DNA of 11,050 nucleotides from Stephanodiscus triporus (taxonomy: Eukaryota > Bacillariophyta > Thalassiosirophyceae > Thalassiosirales > Thalassiosiraceae): NCBI GenBank assembly GCA_036939755.1, contig JALLAZ010000959.1:1-11050 (forward strand), in the 5' to 3' direction. Each line of letters opens with the position of its first letter. Within the stretch, counting starts at the first letter, position 1. Below are positions 1-8,083 of this stretch, in pieces. The notes below the pieces were generated by a model, which was given only the letters and a program-made list of their open reading frames with translations, did no database searches and had not been told where the DNA came from. Made by a program: the position numbers and the translations under genes.

Positions 1-14
1 CGCTCTTCCGATCT
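1..14. other. Illumina sequencing adapter remnant
   Basis: The first 14 bases, CGCTCTTCCGATCT, are identical to the 3' end of the standard Illumina TruSeq/P5 adapter. The match begins exactly at base 1 and genome-like sequence follows at once. This is what an untrimmed read at a contig end looks like, so these bases are most likely not biological. A chance 14-mer at this exact position is very unlikely. Confidence 0.85.
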
Positions 15-99
15 ACCCCCCGCCCGGCGATTCGAGCAGCCGAACCCCCCCATCCACGACGACCACGACGGCCACCGCGAGGGATGATGTTCCCGTCGC

Positions 100-620
100 A
101 TGTTCGAAATAATCGAAGGTCGGCAATATATCACGCGCACGACGGCCTCACGGGATCCCCGACCGCCCGGACGTGTTGAGGCTGAGATCGTTCTGCCCGG
201 CGCCCCCCCCCCCCCCCCACGACGACACCGTGGCGCTAGTCGGGGGAGGAGGCCCGTCGGAGGAGGACGACGACGACGGTCGTGGGTCTCGATGTTGGGC
301 AAGCCACGGCACGGCTCCCGCCGCCGTCGCGATGCCCTCGCACGGCGAGTCGAAACATGCGCGGCCGGACGGCGTGAACCGGCTTCCCGAAGAAATATGA
401 CACGCCATATCGACGCCGCCGCCGCGCTTCCGCCGTTCTTTGTTTCGTGGAGGCGGCGAGGAGAATCCCCCGCATCCGAGACCGTCCATCCTCCCGCCAG
501 ACGTCGTCCATCCCGGTGACGCCCGTCGACGAGCCGCACCACCCTCTCTCTCTCCGTGATACTTATGACGAGGAGGAGGATGTGCCAACGCCGCCGAAAG
601 AAGCAAAAAAATGCAATGGG
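100..620 (+). pseudogene. GC-rich probable coding fragment with broken reading frame
   Basis: No family is recognised. Three plus-strand stretches look protein-like, each in a different frame. The first begins MFEIIEGRQYITR at 100 and runs into a proline run. The second is an Asp/Glu/Gly-rich stretch from about 219 to 375. The third, from about 378 to 613, contains IPVTPVDEPHHPLSLRD followed by an acidic YDEEEDVPTPP segment. The frame changes at the 16-C run (203-218) and again near 375-380, both times in the same direction. This suits indel errors in a homopolymer-rich contig end, unseen introns, or true gene decay. A 152-codon minus-strand frame (606-148) is also open, but it has no ATG and a less convincing composition. 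Coding status and strand are both uncertain. Confidence 0.3.
203..218. repeat. Homopolymer run of 16 C
   Basis: Sixteen consecutive C residues, inside a proline-like stretch of the broken coding fragment. Runs of this length are often miscounted in sequencing, and this one coincides with a change of the plausible reading frame. Confidence 0.9.
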
Positions 621-722
621 GTACTTACGATACTTACTAGGCGAAAAGTTTCACACAGTCAAACTCGATATTTATGGTGTTTAATCCGGGTCCCATTCTT
701 CTTCATACTGGAATATCCACTT

Positions 723-2417
723 TTACCTTTGTTTCTTCTTTCGGCGTTTCTTTATTTCCATCTCTATGTTCTCATTCTTCAATTCTTCTGAAATTTGTAG
801 CTGCATTCTTTCCTTGTATCCCGACTCTTCTTCCTTCTTCTGTCTTTCTCTTTCTACACGTTTGTTGACCTCGCTGTACAATGCAAGCTTCCGCTTCCAC
901 CAACGGGATCCAAGGAACCGCTGCCTCATCTAAAGTAAGGTCGAGAGATGATCAGAATTAGACAGCCATGCGCATGCGAAAGGCAATCTGCAGTAAGTAG
1001 GAGACGAACCTTTTCCTGGATTCGAAATGCAGGATAGAGGAGATGAGGAAATTTAACGCAAATGCTCTGGAATCTGTCGAATGGCAACGTTCCATCGACT
1101 GGAAGGGCGATCCCCTTCAAGGCTTTCACCACAACATCGTCCCTGTGTCGAGGATGGAATTGCTCAAGCATATCCAAGAACTGCTTGTTGTCTATGACGC
1201 CGTAGCCTTTGGGGTCGTACCATGCAAACACGAACCTCATCAAGTCAGACGTGCACAACATGCAAAATACAGCAGTTGCCTTGAGTGTGGCACCAATATC
1301 AATTATAGAGGCATTGGTGCTGGCAAGATGCTTAGAGAGCTTGCCGTTGGCGGGCGCCGAAAGTTCGAAGATCTGTCGAACGAAAGGAGATATTGACAAC
1401 GACTCCCTAAGGAACATGCAGTAATCTTCGACGCTTATTCGATCGTCGTGATCAAAGTCAATGGATTTGCGAAAGATATACATCATTTTGTCGAGTTCTT
1501 TTGGTTTAAGGGCAAGGAACTCCTTCGTATATGTCAAGTCGTCCCCCGGAATATCCCTTGCGTGGTCTTCTTCGGCGAGCTGGGCTTCGCGAAGTCTCCA
1601 TTTGACCTTATCAACCATCCGACAGAGTATTTTATCCTCGGGGTTCTTGCTAAGCATCGCCTCGTAATCTTTCAACTCTCGCTCAATGTGAGAAGTATCT
1701 GTGAGTCGAACTATTGACGATGATGACCACAGAATCCAAATATTGGCATATCCAAGATTGAAGCTTGATAGGCATTGCGGGAGCATCTCAAAATTCATGC
1801 GAAGAAGGTCAATGTGATCTTCCTATTTATTTTTTCACGTCGTACGGTTAAGGCAAGTTGATGCGTTTGGTCAGCAATGTGCTGCGGACGGTCATCACGC
1901 GAGCGACGTGATTTACCTTCGTGTAAGATACTCTCACATCAGCGAGGAATCTCGATTTGTTAGCTTCCTTCTTGAACCAAAGACAGAGCGTCGGATCTGA
2001 CGCTCCCACACCCCCCATCTCCGGGTGAATATACAGACTGTATCCCGCCCTATCTCCCAAGAAGTAGTGCTCGTGATTTGGTTGCGTGCTAGACAAAACA
2101 ATTTCGGTTAAAAACTCATCTTTGTACGATGACACCTTCTTCCAGATGACGACCACCTTCTCTCTGGAGCCGATATCATTTTTAAGTCGGACGAAGTATG
2201 ATTCTCCGCGACCACGACGAGACTCGTTTTCCTCTCTGAAGGCATCCGTCTCTCTTGCACCCACTGTAAACTTAATTTCTGAAACGCCCTGGACTTTTCG
2301 CTTTTGCACTGTCATCATTCTCTTGACAGATTTTGTGAGCCGACGAATCTCATTTTTTCTATCATCATTCCATCGAAACAACTTCAATCGGCGAAGCATC
2401 TGTGAGGAGAGGACCAT
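723..2417 (-). CDS. MABP-like beta-prism and EF-hand protein, 3 exons, 506 aa
   Basis: Predicted exons are 2417-1917, 1822-1010 and 929-723, all joined in phase 0. Residues about 45-200 contain three similar units. Each opens with a strand (SEIKFTVG, TEIVLSS, ADVRVSY) and closes with a Trp-containing strand (VVVIWKK, LCLWFKK, IWILWSS). This three-fold layout resembles the MVB12-associated beta-prism (MABP), a membrane-binding fold; that name is an inference. An EF-hand loop follows at residues 289-300 (DFDHDDRISVED) with Asp at positions 1, 3, 5 and 12, so it probably binds calcium. A second loop at 370-381 (DPKGYGVIDNKQ) lacks several ligands. The tail from about 439 is basic and probably coiled coil. 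The third beta unit is complete only after splicing, which argues for one gene and not two. The ATG at 2417 is 144 bp from the enkurin start on the opposite strand, so the promoter may be shared. Exact function is unknown. Confidence 0.65.
930..1009 (-). other. Intron 2 of the EF-hand gene, 80 bp
   Basis: The donor is AAAAG|GTTCGT and the acceptor is CTTTAG|ATG on the minus strand. Both flanks are phase 0, so the EF-hand exon reads ...FRIQEK and continues into MRQRFLGSRWW of the basic tail. Without splicing the exon runs into a stop about 25 codons past the donor. Confidence 0.75.
1823..1916 (-). other. Intron 1 of the EF-hand gene, 94 bp
   Basis: The donor is GAAG|GTAAAT and the acceptor is AATAAATAG|GAAG on the minus strand, both phase 0. 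Joining gives SYTK followed by EDHIDLLRMN, which completes the third beta repeat ending in NIWILW. A competing acceptor ending in TTTGAG about 36 bases further on is also in frame but is a weaker site. Confidence 0.6.
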
Positions 2418-2561
2418 CAAAACCGATGATTAAATCATTCACTTGTCGAGTCGGTCAGTACAATTCCTTTGTTTGTGAATTGAAAAAAACTTTTTATTTT
2501 CCCCACTTTCACCTTGCCTTCTTTTTAAGTCCGCCGAAAGACAGCGTTGCGAATAAAAAAG
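2418..2561. promoter_or_regulatory. Short divergent (bidirectional) promoter region
   Basis: 144 bp separate the start codons of the minus-strand EF-hand gene and the plus-strand enkurin gene. The segment is T- and A-rich on the enkurin side. I saw no clear TATA box and no convincing RFX-type X-box. Being so short, the gap must hold both core promoters and 5' UTRs, so co-regulation is plausible but not shown. Confidence 0.5.
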
Positions 2562-3414
2562 ATGTCCGAGAGCATTTACAAGTTCGTCGAACATCCAAAG
2601 CCGGAGGAGCCCAAAAAGGAGTTTTACAGGTCAAAGTGCGATCCTAAGGGCCCCCTGATCGGGTCGACGTTTTGCATGCAAGGGACAACTGCGGTTGACG
2701 GAAAAGGCTTTCATTCTCTCAAAAAGGTTGGTGTCGGTGGGATATTTGATTCCAATTCCACTTTTTTCATCACAATGTTCACTCATCTTATCACCGCTCC
2801 AGAATCACGTCGTGACCTCTTCTATTGGACTTCAACCTGAAAAACCCGACCCGGAACAGTTCCTTCGAAAGGGGACACGGCAATGCAGAGACAGAGCACT
2901 CCTGCCTTCGGTGGAGCATCATAATCGGAACAAGGAAGTAATCAAGCCACCGGTGCCTTCACGCGATGAAAATCCAGTGCAGGGACTAAGGACCTCGAAA
3001 GACTTCGTCCATTCTAACGCGGTGGAAATCATCAATAGCTCTCCGAAGAAAAAGGATGCAGAGGTTCCCTACAACAAACGCGAGGACTATGGCAAAGTTC
3101 CCGCCTATATCGAGACGGTCAAAGGTCAGATAAAAAAAGAGAAGACTCTGGTTGATGCATATGTAGCAGACAAGTACGGGCCACTCAAAGGAGGTTACCA
3201 AGAGGTAGTGGACGAACAGGAACGCAGGGAGCTCATAAATAAATTGAAACAACGATGGGGCGACGTGAACACCGAGTATCAGAAGTACTGCCACAAAGTG
3301 ATATTGGATACTCCGGGAGAGATTAAAAGGAAGGCTTCTCAAGAAGCAGAGTTGAAGCAGTTGGAAGAGGATATTGAAAGGCTGAGTTGCCCTGGTCCTT
3401 TGGTCGTTGTGTGA
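2562..3414 (+). CDS. ENKUR: Enkurin, ciliary/flagellar microtubule-associated protein, 2 exons, 258 aa
   Basis: Enkurin is an axonemal protein that binds inside the doublet microtubules of motile cilia and, in animal sperm, was first described as a TRPC-channel and calmodulin adaptor. Exons are 2562-2726 and 2803-3414, giving 258 residues, close to the roughly 256 of the human protein. The N-terminus (SESIYKF, then YRSKCDPKGP and GSTFCMQGTT) matches the conserved start of protist enkurins. A proline motif (PPVPSR, about 104-109) precedes a conserved SKDFVHSNAVEII block. The C-terminal enkurin domain spans about 154-248: VPAYIETVKGQI, then DEQERRELINKLKQRW, then DTPGEIKRKASQEAELKQLE. It is helical and coiled-coil-like. 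The ATG at 2562 is chosen because the conserved ESIY box follows it directly. The neighbour upstream is divergent and the neighbour downstream convergent. Confidence 0.88.
2727..2802 (+). other. Enkurin intron, 76 bp
   Basis: The donor is AAAAAG|GTTGGT and the acceptor is CGCTCCAG|AATCAC, preceded by a pyrimidine-rich stretch. Both are phase 0. Removal joins the N-terminal exon (ending HSLKK) to NHVVTSSIGLQPEKPD and yields one enkurin-length frame. Confidence 0.8.
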
Positions 3415-3452
3415 TGCGTGACAAGAAAGAATATCACTACTTTATCATCCAG

Positions 3453-3458
3453 AATAAA
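3453..3458 (+). promoter_or_regulatory. Candidate poly(A) signal of the enkurin gene
   Basis: A canonical AATAAA lies 39 bases past the enkurin stop, within the 120-bp gap between the two convergent stop codons. Use of this hexamer in the organism is assumed, not shown. Confidence 0.35.
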
Positions 3459-3534
3459 TCCTTCAGTTGTTGTCATTTCCTCCTATTTTTTCACTTCTCT
3501 TAGATGAACATTCCCAATCATAACTATTTGCCCA

Positions 3535-5841
3535 TCACCTTATATTAAATAAGTATTTCAGTGTGTCGGTGTGGCTCATCAGGACTTCTTCTTTCCCTCC
3601 TCGAGCACTATCCTGTAGTCTCTGTGATGATCCATCATGGTTTTGTTGTTGATTCCGGGGTGATCTATGGTCCTGAGGTAACACACCGGGAACGCTTTCA
3701 TCGCCGTTGTTTACTCTTGGTGCTTTGTTTCTCCTTTGCATCGCTTGTGCCATTCTCTCTCTTGGCGAGAGAATTGGTGCCACCGAGGGCTGCCTGGATT
3801 GGACCACGGATTGGACAGGCCTGGTGGGATCCACTCTCGGTAAAAAACTCCTTGTGTCACCGCCCCTCGCGCTCTTCTTCATCCTATCGATATCATTCTG
3901 GATCAATTCATTCTTGATTTTGAGCTCGTCCAGAATTTGATTGCATTTTCGAAATTCATCGTTATTTGAGTGGACCGAGAACGAGGGTCTTGACGTGCTT
4001 GGCATAGATGATGACGGACCTAGATCTGATGGCCCGGGTCTTGATGAGAACGGACTAGGATCTAAAGGGGTGGGTCTTGATAGCGCCTGAGACGCGACCA
4101 CATCATATGGTCCTACGCTGAAAGAAGCGCTTGAGGTGTTTGTAGTATAGCTGTTGCCAAATCCAATGTCGTTTAATACTCTTGAGTCATTCTGCGGCTT
4201 AGTCGTTGGCTGTTGTGCCTGCTGATGTCGAGGCATATGCTGATGCATTTGCTGGCGAGTCATCTCTTTTTGAGTTGCATGCTGTTGAGACATCTGCTGT
4301 TGAGACATCTGCTGTTGATGAGTCTGCTGGTGGTGCATCTGCGGAAAAGCTGTCCACTGTAGAGGCATCTGTTGATGCGTGGCCGGGCTGCTTTGCATAG
4401 TGCAAGCCGGGATCCGATGCACGCCCGTCATACCAGTGCCCATCATATTATCCGATGCGCCATTGTTCGTGCTGTTCGAATTGCTCATCATCATCATACT
4501 GCCCATCGTGCCGTGCGGGTCAATGAAATCATTTGTTGACGTGGTGGGTGCCTGCGGGTTCGGAGTGAAGGCCGTCAACGGCGACAAGGGGAGCTCGAAC
4601 TGCGCGGTCCTCTCTGCAATCTGCCGGCGCTGTGCTGTATCCCATTGGAGCGTTTTCTCGGCGAGATTGATGGCGTGATCCAAGTCTGAATAGCCAGGAA
4701 TATCCGCCTCCCTGACCCTGCCCTCCGTTGAGGTCCCGCGAGACATGGACTCTTCCTGCCTCGTTTCTTCCTGAAGAATCTTGCTTTTGCGTTCCCTCCT
4801 CATCGACCTGAGCTGACTCTTGAGCTCAGCCACCTTCATCGTCATCTTGCGGAAGGTGCTACTGCTACTCTCTTCGCTCTCGCTCCTGGCCACGGCAGGA
4901 CGACGAGTCGAGGTCCAAGATTGCCACTTCCTTGACGGCCCGCCCGTGGGATTGGCGCAAGAGTACGCCCCCCCCGTTGGCGATTCCTGCCGGCATCCTC
5001 CTCGGAGTTGAACGTAGTCCATTAAATTCGAGATGGACCAGGAGGACTTGATATGATGATCGTACTCTTCCCTCCTCCCGCCACGATGTCCGCGGGGGGA
5101 TTCCATTTTCGCCAGCATCTCGTCATATTCCACGTTGGTCTGATAGGACCTCAGCAACGCACCGGGGTCTAGGAGCTCGTTCGCCTCCTCGACTTGAGCG
5201 AGACGATTGTCCAGCGGTCGTCGTCGTCTCGGCCGCTCCGCCCCGTTGGGCTTCTTGTTCACCCTCCCGTCCTTGCTGGGCGGCTTCCTCGCGAGGCGCA
5301 CCGACACCGCCTCATCCTCGGGCTTCGTCCCGAATCCGAAGAGGTACCCGACGTCGTCGGCCGTCTGGCAGGCGCATCCCTTCGACTGGATCGTCATCTC
5401 GATGACCAAGTCGTCGTCGTCGTCGTCGTCCGCCGGAGGGGGGGGACCGAACGACCTCGGCGAGATCGGCGGACGACTCGCGTCCTCGAAAGTTGGCGAG
5501 AGCGGGTGGTGGAGGAACGGCTGCCGGACCGGAACAAAGTCCTCCCGATATGAGTTGAGGAGTCCGCGGATGACGTGGGGATCCTCCCCGACGTCGACGG
5601 CCTCGAGACGAGGTTGTCCGTGCTTCCCCGTCCGCTGCCGCTGGTGGAAAGATCCCCCCTTCTGCCGATCAACGAGCTCGCGGATGTGCGGGTGCGCCAT
5701 CGGGCCGCCGGGGGGGGGAGCGGATCGGCCGATCGTCGTCAACGGACAAGAGGAGATGCTGGTGCCGTCAAGGGAGGCGTCTGCGTCGCGATACCCGACT
5801 TCTACGTCGTGATACCCGGCCTCTATGTTGTAGGGCGGCAT
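3535..5841 (-). CDS. Large disordered protein of unknown function, 768 aa
   Basis: A single open frame of 768 codons runs from ATG at 5841 to TGA at 3535, with no intron needed. No family is recognised. Visible in order are an N-terminal imperfect repeat (GYHDVEVGYRDAD), a seven-Asp run after prolines (about 137-144), and a basic KKPNGAERPRRRRP segment. A probable coiled coil follows at about 327-363 (MKVAELKSQLRSMRRERKSK). Next are a Met/Asn/Ser-rich stretch with MMMM (about 443-472), a Gln/His/Met-rich tract (about 490-550) with QQMS repeats, and a second helix at about 624-658 (RKCNQILDELKIKNELIQND). The composition suggests a scaffold or regulatory protein, but that is only inference. The stop converges with the enkurin gene 120 bp away; the start faces the methyltransferase gene. 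The length of the open frame makes coding status secure. Confidence 0.82.
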   Translation of the reverse strand: MPPYNIEAGYHDVEVGYRDADASLDGTSISSCPLTTIGRSAPPPGGPMAHPHIRELVDRQKGGSFHQRQRTGKHGQPRLEAVDVGEDPHVIRGLLNSYREDFVPVRQPFLHHPLSPTFEDASRPPISPRSFGPPPPADDDDDDDLVIEMTIQSKGCACQTADDVGYLFGFGTKPEDEAVSVRLARKPPSKDGRVNKKPNGAERPRRRRPLDNRLAQVEEANELLDPGALLRSYQTNVEYDEMLAKMESPRGHRGGRREEYDHHIKSSWSISNLMDYVQLRGGCRQESPTGGAYSCANPTGGPSRKWQSWTSTRRPAVARSESEESSSSTFRKMTMKVAELKSQLRSMRRERKSKILQEETRQEESMSRGTSTEGRVREADIPGYSDLDHAINLAEKTLQWDTAQRRQIAERTAQFELPLSPLTAFTPNPQAPTTSTNDFIDPHGTMGSMMMMSNSNSTNNGASDNMMGTGMTGVHRIPACTMQSSPATHQQMPLQWTAFPQMHHQQTHQQQMSQQQMSQQHATQKEMTRQQMHQHMPRHQQAQQPTTKPQNDSRVLNDIGFGNSYTTNTSSASFSVGPYDVVASQALSRPTPLDPSPFSSRPGPSDLGPSSSMPSTSRPSFSVHSNNDEFRKCNQILDELKIKNELIQNDIDRMKKSARGGDTRSFLPRVDPTRPVQSVVQSRQPSVAPILSPRERMAQAMQRRNKAPRVNNGDESVPGVLPQDHRSPRNQQQNHDGSSQRLQDSARGGKEEVLMSHTDTLKYLFNIR
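4229..4370 (-). repeat. Gln/His/Met-rich low-complexity tract
   Basis: Imperfect repeats of CAG/CAA/ATG codons include two near-identical copies of a QQMSQ-encoding 15-mer at about 4285-4315. The tract lies inside the 768-residue orphan. It produces spurious open frames on both strands and is probably prone to length changes. Confidence 0.75.
5411..5432 (-). repeat. GTC/GAC trinucleotide microsatellite (poly-Asp)
   Basis: About seven tandem GTC units on the plus strand encode the Asp run of the minus-strand orphan protein. It is a coding microsatellite. Confidence 0.85.
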
Positions 5842-6378
5842 TCTTATTTCCTTGCTATGTGCCCGTCCTTCGCCACTTCACTTCCTCACTAATAGATACT
5901 GGTGCCGAAGAGAGATGATCATAGTGGATCTAGACCGTCGCACGCACATAAGTAGTGGATGTAGCGGTAGGTACATCATAAGACAGAATTGTTTTGGCGA
6001 CAAGTATTCACAAAATGTGTCTCGATTATGTACTAATTTAGGCTTAAGAGCAAAAAGTTTGTAAGGAATTATCGCCCAAAAGATCATTGCGGAATTAGTA
6101 TGTTGCTCCAACTCGATTTTAGAGTTGTACTCTCTACGTACTTACATACTCTACACCATACCACGTAAAAAATAGAAGAGAAGTGTCGTCTCGTGTTTGG
6201 CCGGGCGGGTGTTTTTATGAGAGAGGTTAGAAGCATCGATTTTCCAAATGGGAGTCCCGGTGCTGAGCCGGCGGGGAGGCAGGCGGCGGCTACTTCTTCT
6301 ACACGATTACCTATAATATATATAATCCTCTCTCTCCCGTCAGTCTTTTTCTCCCTATCGTACCCAATTCTGCCACAG
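5842..6378. promoter_or_regulatory. Divergent intergenic region, 537 bp
   Basis: This stretch separates the starts of the minus-strand 768-aa gene and the plus-strand methyltransferase. It is AT-rich around 5990-6180. Near 6315-6365 an AT-rich run (ataatatatataat) is followed by a pyrimidine-rich run (ctctctctcccgtcag) ahead of the methyltransferase ATG. These could be its TATA-like and initiator elements. Open frames here are short and not protein-like. Confidence 0.45.
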
Positions 6379-7152
6379 ATGCAGGCTCGTCTCGTACTAT
6401 TCGCCGCCACGTTGCTCATAATTAACACCAATATCATATACGCTCAATCATTCGTCATCATGGCATCGTGGGCACAAACTTGGGCGGACATATTGAACGG
6501 TGGACCCAAACGCTGGAAGGTCGACGACGTGGATGCCAAACGAGCGGCCCTCTCTCACATAGTCCAACACAGCCCGAACGTCGACGGGCGGCCGATGCGC
6601 ATCCTATGCCCCCTGGCCGGGGACGACCCCTTCGTTCATTACGCCTGGGGTCAAGGTCACGACGTGACGGCAATCGATATCGTTCCCGATGCGTTGAGGG
6701 CGATGCGGGGTCTGTTCGGACACGATATGGACGAATGGTCGTCTGAGGGCGACGGTGGTAACAGCGGGGCGGTTTGGAAACACAAGAGCGGCAGGGCAAC
6801 ATTGTTGGAGGGCGACATTTTGTCGAACAGACCCGAGCTGCTGCGTTCCTTCGATGTCATTTACGACAAGGACTCGTTCGGAGCATTGGCACTGGATGAT
6901 CGACCGAAGTTTTGCGAGCGGATATCCGAATTCGTCAAGGACGGTGGCACTTTGTACGTCGAGGTCAAAATAAAGGACGAAGGAAGAGAGAGTGGCGGCC
7001 CGCCCTACCACGTAGAGAAGGAAGATTTGATGGAACCGACCAACTTTGGAGGATGCTTTGAATACGTTTGTAGTTTGGGCGAGGTGTATTGTTTGAATAT
7101 GGGAGGGATGAAACAGACTGGTCATGTACTACGACGTGCACCGAGGAGATAA
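6379..7152 (+). CDS. TPMT-family SAM-dependent methyltransferase with N-terminal leader, 257 aa
   Basis: The core matches the thiopurine S-methyltransferase superfamily, which also holds thiol and halide methyltransferases. A glycine-containing SAM loop (RILCPLAGDDPF, about 74-85) is followed by HDVTAIDI with the acidic Asp at 100. Then come GDIL (about 145-148) and the family signature FDVIYDKDSFGALALDDR (about 158-175). The HVEKEDL segment (211-217) fits the usual C-terminal part. The ATG at 6379 adds a 24-residue hydrophobic leader ending YAQSF, which resembles a signal peptide with a diatom ASAF-like plastid motif. A second in-frame ATG at 6460 would give a leaderless form. A further upstream in-frame ATG at 6193 lies in probable 5' UTR. 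The substrate cannot be read from the sequence. No intron is needed. Confidence 0.8.
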   Translation: MQARLVLFAATLLIINTNIIYAQSFVIMASWAQTWADILNGGPKRWKVDDVDAKRAALSHIVQHSPNVDGRPMRILCPLAGDDPFVHYAWGQGHDVTAIDIVPDALRAMRGLFGHDMDEWSSEGDGGNSGAVWKHKSGRATLLEGDILSNRPELLRSFDVIYDKDSFGALALDDRPKFCERISEFVKDGGTLYVEVKIKDEGRESGGPPYHVEKEDLMEPTNFGGCFEYVCSLGEVYCLNMGGMKQTGHVLRRAPRR

Positions 7153-8083
7153 CGGCTGCATGATGGTGGCTGGTTTCATCGATGCAGGAATTTGGATGAA
7201 TTTATCAAAATCCTATACATCCCCACTTACATGTCTCACCTTGAACTTCATATTCTTGCAATCACTAAGATGTATTTTATTGACGCAACATCGGATGTCT
7301 TTGGGAATTCTGACTCAAACGAGAGGAGACAATATTTACCCGCACTTGTTATCAAATGGAGGAAACTTCACCAGAGCTTTTATCCTGTGGAAAGAGCCGG
7401 GTGCACCTATGTAATTCTCAAGTCCTACTTTCCTTTGCATTCATCAAAATTGCAAGTGTCCCGCCAAACCTACTAGCAGCCAAAACATTTTTGTAACTAT
7501 CAATCATTCATCATAAGCTGCTGGCATCATAATCACTATCATTGTTCATCTTCACTGCACTGGTCATAAAATTCAGCACTCCAGCTGTGTACAGTACTCT
7601 ACTCCCAGCCACCAAATAAACTCAAGAAAAGGGCTTAATGATGAGTCCAAAAGTCGAATGCTGCACCACCCCATTTCCAATCGAATCTGTGACAACTGCC
7701 CACTGCCACTGACTCAGCATGCTCCACTATTGATGTATAGTATCATATATATAACTCCTCTGACTCTGACTCTCCTGCATCAAATTACTGATATTCAGAG
7801 TTTCACATGTACAGGCCTAACCCAAGGAACTGACCAAGCAAGATAGACCATACTCGCTCATCACATCAACACCCAAAGGTTATGTGTAGCCCACACAGCA
7901 GACGCAGGCGCAGTGGGGCAGCCAGGACTTCTGACTTGGGAAATCAAGGTAGAGAAAGCTCCCAAACGCGCCATTTTTTTTACGCATTTGGCAACCTTCC
8001 ACAGAGGAATTCTGTACCTAAAGACAAGTGTCTTTGCAGGAGAGGAGGCGTCACAACCTCGCCTCGGTTGACACAAAAAAGCA
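7153..8083. other. Intergenic region without a supported gene, about 930 bp
   Basis: This AT-richer stretch follows the methyltransferase stop. Open frames are short. The longest plausible one (ending 7476) opens at TTG and has no ATG for its first 13 codons. The only structure noticed is a small inverted repeat, AAAGAC and GTCTTT around four bases, near 8020-8036. It presumably holds the methyltransferase 3' UTR and the promoter and 5' UTR of the PDZ-H15 gene. Confidence 0.5.

Noticed and set aside
148..606. 152-codon minus-strand frame in the GC-rich left end
   Set aside because: It opens at TTG with no upstream ATG and is Gly/Arg/Ser/Pro-rich in the way expected for an antisense shadow. 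The plus-strand peptide over 378-613 looks more natural.
926..2420. Two separate minus-strand genes (190 and 290 codons)
   Set aside because: The first frame would end in the middle of the third beta repeat. A 94-bp GT-AG intron joins both in phase 0 and completes that repeat. Separate genes remain possible but fit less well.
6193..6378. Upstream in-frame extension of the methyltransferase to an ATG at 6193
   Set aside because: The added 62 residues lie over TATA-like and pyrimidine-rich sequence and push the hydrophobic leader away from the N-terminus.
7192..7476. 94-codon plus-strand frame after the methyltransferase
   Set aside because: It starts at TTG, has its first ATG well inside, sits in AT-rich intergenic sequence and shows no recognisable domain.
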